Source: Paenibacillus tengchongensis (GTDB taxonomy: Bacteria; Bacillota; Bacilli; Paenibacillales; Paenibacillaceae). Taken from it: a stretch of DNA of 64,000 bases. Where the stretch lies: positions 1 to 64,000 of the forward strand of contig NZ_WACP01000018.1 in assembly GCF_008973665.1 (NCBI RefSeq). The letters are read 5' to 3'. The translations under genes and the position numbers were made by a program. The first letter of the stretch is position 1. Each line of letters starts with the position of its first letter. Shown one piece after another: positions 62,401-64,000 of this stretch. The notes beneath the pieces were generated by a model. That model was not told where the DNA came from, ran no database searches, and was given only the letters and a program-made list of their open reading frames with translations.

Positions 62401-63366
62401 TCCCGTAGGCTCCCAGTAGAAAATACCTGTTCCCCGTTGGTTTGGCACAGCATGAAGTTTATTTTGCACGGCAACAAGCATGTTGTGAACGCTATCCACA
62501 TCCTCGGACACGTTCCCTCCGACTTCAACGATCATCACTTCCTTGCCGTAATTCTGCTCAAGCTTATTCAGATTCGCACTCAGCTCATCAATCGAGGAGG
62601 TATAAATGGCATCCGGGTAATAAGACAGCCCTATGATGTCGTAATCGCTGTCCTGAAGACCGGCGGCTACGAGTCCGGCATAGAAGGAATCAACCCCCGC
62701 TTCCGCCCCGTTTGCCCGATGGATAATCACCTTGATGTCGGGAAATACCGATTTGGCTGCACTGGAGCCCGCCTGCAGCAGCTGGACCAGATTGGAGATA
62801 TTACTGTAGCTTCCCAGCGGATGCAGCATGCCGTTATTGATTTCGTTGCCGATCTGCACCCATTCCGGAGTAACGCCTGCTGCTTTAAGCGCATTCATGA
62901 CTTCGGAGGTATATTCCGAGACATGGACCTTGAGTTGCTCCAGATCCGCGTCCGCCCATGCGGCTGGCGTAATCTGCTTTCCAGGGTCCGCCCAGCTGTC
63001 GCTGTAGTGGAAATCAATCATCACCCTGAAGCCGAGAGCGCTTACACGCGAAGCCAGCGCAACTACTTCTTCCGTACTGTTATGTCCATTGGACGGATCA
63101 TCCGAAGGATTCACCCAGGCCCTGATCCGGATCGAGTCGATGCCATGATCCTTCAGGATCTGCAGCAGATCCTCTTCCTGCCCATTGTCATTGTAGAATT
63201 TATATCCCAGCGCCTCCAGCTGCGGCAGCCAGCTGATATCCGCGCCTTTGGCGAACGTTGCGGGAGCGGCGGAAGCTGCCGCCTGTGCCGGTGCACCGAC
63301 AGGTACTGTAGACAGAAGCATTGCCATGAATAGAATAAGGGCGAGAACTCTTTTCCTGCTTTTCAC
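59494..63366 (-). CDS. Cell-wall-anchored GH53 endo-beta-1,4-galactanase
   Basis: A 1290-residue modular enzyme cutting the beta-1,4-galactan of pectin side chains. Order: signal peptide 1-30 (ending AQA); GH53 domain about 36-350 with acid/base E175 in [12 protein letters not shown] and nucleophile E281 in VMIVEVGGN; a bacterial Ig-like domain (about 350-440); a carbohydrate-binding module starting [15 protein letters not shown]; a cadherin-like linker domain; a second similar module starting [15 protein letters not shown]; a Pro-Glu-Gln linker of PQPE repeats; a further domain; and three SLH repeats at the end ([20 protein letters not shown], then FADAGNRYY, then [17 protein letters not shown]) that hold the enzyme on the cell wall. 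The two modules may bind galactan, as CBM61 does. Confidence 0.92.
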   Translation of the reverse strand: MKSRKRVLALILFMAMLLSTVPVGAPAQAAASAAPATFAKGADISWLPQLEALGYKFYNDNGQEEDLLQILKDHGIDSIRIRAWVNPSDDPSNGHNSTEEVVALASRVSALGFRVMIDFHYSDSWADPGKQITPAAWADADLEQLKVHVSEYTSEVMNALKAAGVTPEWVQIGNEINNGMLHPLGSYSNISNLVQLLQAGSSAAKSVFPDIKVIIHRANGAEAGVDSFYAGLVAAGLQDSDYDIIGLSYYPDAIYTSSIDELSANLNKLEQNYGKEVMIVEVGGNVSEDVDSVHNMLVAVQNKLHAVPNQRGTGIFYWEPTGIMFDYPLSAWNRDGSPTIAMDAFMDGAEEINRYPVESVTLDKLQTTVEVGGNDQLTAVFSPANATYKGVKFTSSNPDVVKVDLYKGTISGISAGTATVTAVTYDGGFKAVSEVTVIPSSNLIHNPGFEDGLNSWTLTGDESAVTIENDVYSGSSALHYYSPSPAEFTVAQTVTGLESGTYSLSAWVSGGGGEEVSEIFAGDAAQSFTNTGWREWSNPTIHNIEVTDGTLTVGARYKLADGEWGNLDHFELKKIDNTQLTDLTVNGVTVSGFDPKIQEYHVVLPYGTDTLPVIAAATEVGGTAEITQAAALPGAAKVVVTGDGTRTYTVHFTVDSNPVINSSFENVKEDGTPEGWTLPDATPLTEGSAYTGTKSLGFWKETAYTFEAYQELTGLANGTYTLTAWSQGAGDEVQNELFAVAGEQTPLTASFANKGWNVWNQASIEEIKVTDGKLKIGVALDAKAKNWGSYDDFVLVKTGDAPEPQPQPEPQPQPEPQPEPQPQPEPQPEPQPQPEPQPQPEPQPEPQPQPEPQPQPEPQPEPQPETQVPPTSGETGNPSSGNAAGGSGAVSAEPAVTVIGNTAVYSVPVKATTDAATGVSTAKLDTAVISGLIEKAKASEAAGQKTVIELKLEAAANEQAIHLSVPKEALKLLTDGTLADLRVDTGIASVTFDHQSVAAMNSAAADSEFSITKLAVSGFPETVRSSIGDGPVIDVSVKAGTAEMTQFNGGTIQISLPYVPKPGAQMNAIVAYYIDQAGSLKAVRGGYDAASGTVNLQTRHLSRYAAGYNEVKFSDVSSGHWSNDAVAYLAARGIANGVGGNEFAPESKVTRADFLMMVMNAYGIETDASITGNFADAGNRYYSGYVGTARKLGLVSGTGDNQFKPEAVISRQDMSVMLYNILKQLGELPGGESVKSYDSFADAAAVSVYAQEAMKALVETGLIAGDNNRLDPQAHATRAQAAQMVYNAIK
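60776..60965 (-). repeat. PQPE-coding tandem repeat within the GH53 gene
   Basis: On the plus strand the words GGCTCTGGCTGCGGCTG and GGCTCTGGCTGTGGCTG recur with 12- and 18-base periods. They encode the Pro-Gln-Pro-Glu linker on the minus strand. Such repeats slip easily, so linker length probably varies between strains. This is not a CRISPR array. Confidence 0.8.
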
Positions 63367-63428
63367 CTAATAACCTCCCCGAGTGATGTTGTAAATACTG
63401 GAGCCACTTACCTTGCTTGTATAGTAAA

Positions 63429-63459
63429 GGCTGCTCCAAAGCATAGCTTTGGAGCAGCC
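63429..63459 (-). terminator. Terminator of the partial binding-protein gene
   Basis: GGCTGCTCCAAAGC pairs with GCTTTGGAGCAGCC around a three-base loop and is followed by TTTACT on the minus strand. It separates this gene from the GH53 gene. Confidence 0.8.
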
Positions 63460-63472
63460 CGGAAGCATGACT

Positions 63473-64000
63473 TTATTGCTGTTGAGCTGCCAGGAATGCA
63501 TCTACCTGAGACTGCATTTCGGCTTGAACCTTATCGATACCGGCCGATTTCAGCTGCTTAATCAGATCGGCCTGGCCTTTCTCCAGATCGTCGATCAGAC
63601 CGTATTCCAGCGGAATGGCATAACGCAGCATTACGTTACCGATGTTGGCCACTTCGTTCTTCACGTTCGCCGTATCAAAGACGAAGGTTTCCAGCGGGAA
63701 GTGGTACACATTGGCCTGCCATTCGTTGAACATATCGTCGGCTTCCTTCGGATACGCTGCATCCTGACGGTTCAGCGGGGAGTTCCAGCCCCAGTTCGAG
63801 AACCCGGTGTAGTTGGCAGCTGCAGGACCGGCAGTGTACTTGTCATCGCCTTCCGGATTGTAGTGCGTTCCGGCGATGCCATACATCGTCAGGTCGTGAA
63901 TTTCCTTGTCATTCTGCAGCAGGTCGATCAGCATCAGCGCACGCTCCGGATTCTTGGAGGTGGCATGGATGGACATACCGTTCTGGGTGGCGATGGCGGC
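63473..64000 (-). CDS. Sugar-binding protein of an ABC importer, C-terminal part
   Basis: The last 175 or so residues of a large oligosaccharide-binding protein; the gene continues past the right edge of the window. Words such as SKNPERALMLIDLLQNDKEI, LTMYGIAGTHYNPEGDDKY and WQANVYHFPLETFVFDTANV resemble the C-terminal lobe of the class used with LplB/YtcP permeases. Its permeases would lie upstream, outside the window. It differs from the two other large binding proteins here. It precedes the GH53 gene in the same direction, so the galactan locus probably extends to the right. Confidence 0.85.
   Translation of the reverse strand, partial: AAIATQNGMSIHATSKNPERALMLIDLLQNDKEIHDLTMYGIAGTHYNPEGDDKYTAGPAAANYTGFSNWGWNSPLNRQDAAYPKEADDMFNEWQANVYHFPLETFVFDTANVKNEVANIGNVMLRYAIPLEYGLIDDLEKGQADLIKQLKSAGIDKVQAEMQSQVDAFLAAQQQ

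Overview
The window reads as chromosomal DNA of a Paenibacillus-like, spore-forming Firmicute. Evidence: GC-rich coding sequence with strong AAGGAGG-type ribosome binding sites, many GTG/TTG starts, YesM/YesN-type two-component pairs with AraC output domains, CUT1 sugar ABC transporters of the LplB/YtcP type, a YheC/YheD-type ATP-grasp protein, an SLH-anchored galactanase, and a trehalose PTS operon of the Bacillus type. No rRNA, tRNA, CRISPR array, transposase or phage gene was seen.

Layout. 0-9 kb: an accessory-looking stretch with a decayed AraC-type response regulator, an HExxH protein, a secreted GH5 mannanase with CBM3, two tandem paralogous small secreted proteins, a proline-rich mini-ORF, a CE7 acetyl esterase, an ATP-grasp protein, a DUF6492 protein and the last ~50 codons of a lost GH88 gene. 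9.6-17.2 kb: a MEDS-domain histidine kinase with a one-subunit ion channel, a stalk-domain secreted protein, an ABC-2 exporter with a serine hydrolase upstream, and a small membrane protein. 17.6-38 kb: a polysaccharide-utilisation region. It holds GH95 with a divergent AraC regulator, an EcsC-like protein, a four-gene operon (DUF2264, heparinase II/III, GH88, second DUF2264) with a divergent AraC regulator, a three-gene sugar ABC importer, and a divergent YesM/YesN pair. 38-44.4 kb: a GNAT protein, a LURP-one protein and the trehalose genes treR, treP and treC, with a readable promoter and two TreR-like operators. 44.6-52 kb: a 5'-truncated SMC-like ATPase, a GH43 beta-xylosidase, an orphan sugar-binding lipoprotein, an AraC regulator and its decayed partial copy. 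52-64 kb: a galactan region with an SBP/YtcP/LplB importer, a YesN/YesM pair, a 1290-residue SLH-anchored GH53 galactanase and the 3' end of another sugar-binding protein that runs off the window.

How it works together. Cell-wall-anchored or secreted enzymes (GH53, GH5, possibly GH43 outside the cell) cut plant beta-galactan, mannan and xylan. CUT1 importers bring in oligosaccharides, sensed by the adjacent YesM/YesN pairs. Intracellular enzymes (GH88, DUF2264 proteins, heparinase-like lyase, GH95) finish uronate- and fucose/galactose-containing side chains. The importers carry no ATPase gene, so they probably share a general MsmX-type ATPase encoded elsewhere (inference).

The intergenic regions carry several families of short repeats, and at least five gene remnants are present, so the region looks subject to duplication and decay. 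The most unusual items are the uronate operon with two DUF2264 paralogues, the dispersed GTGGCGATT repeats, the ion channel with a non-canonical filter beside a MEDS kinase, and a histidine kinase gene whose well-placed start codon is ACG.
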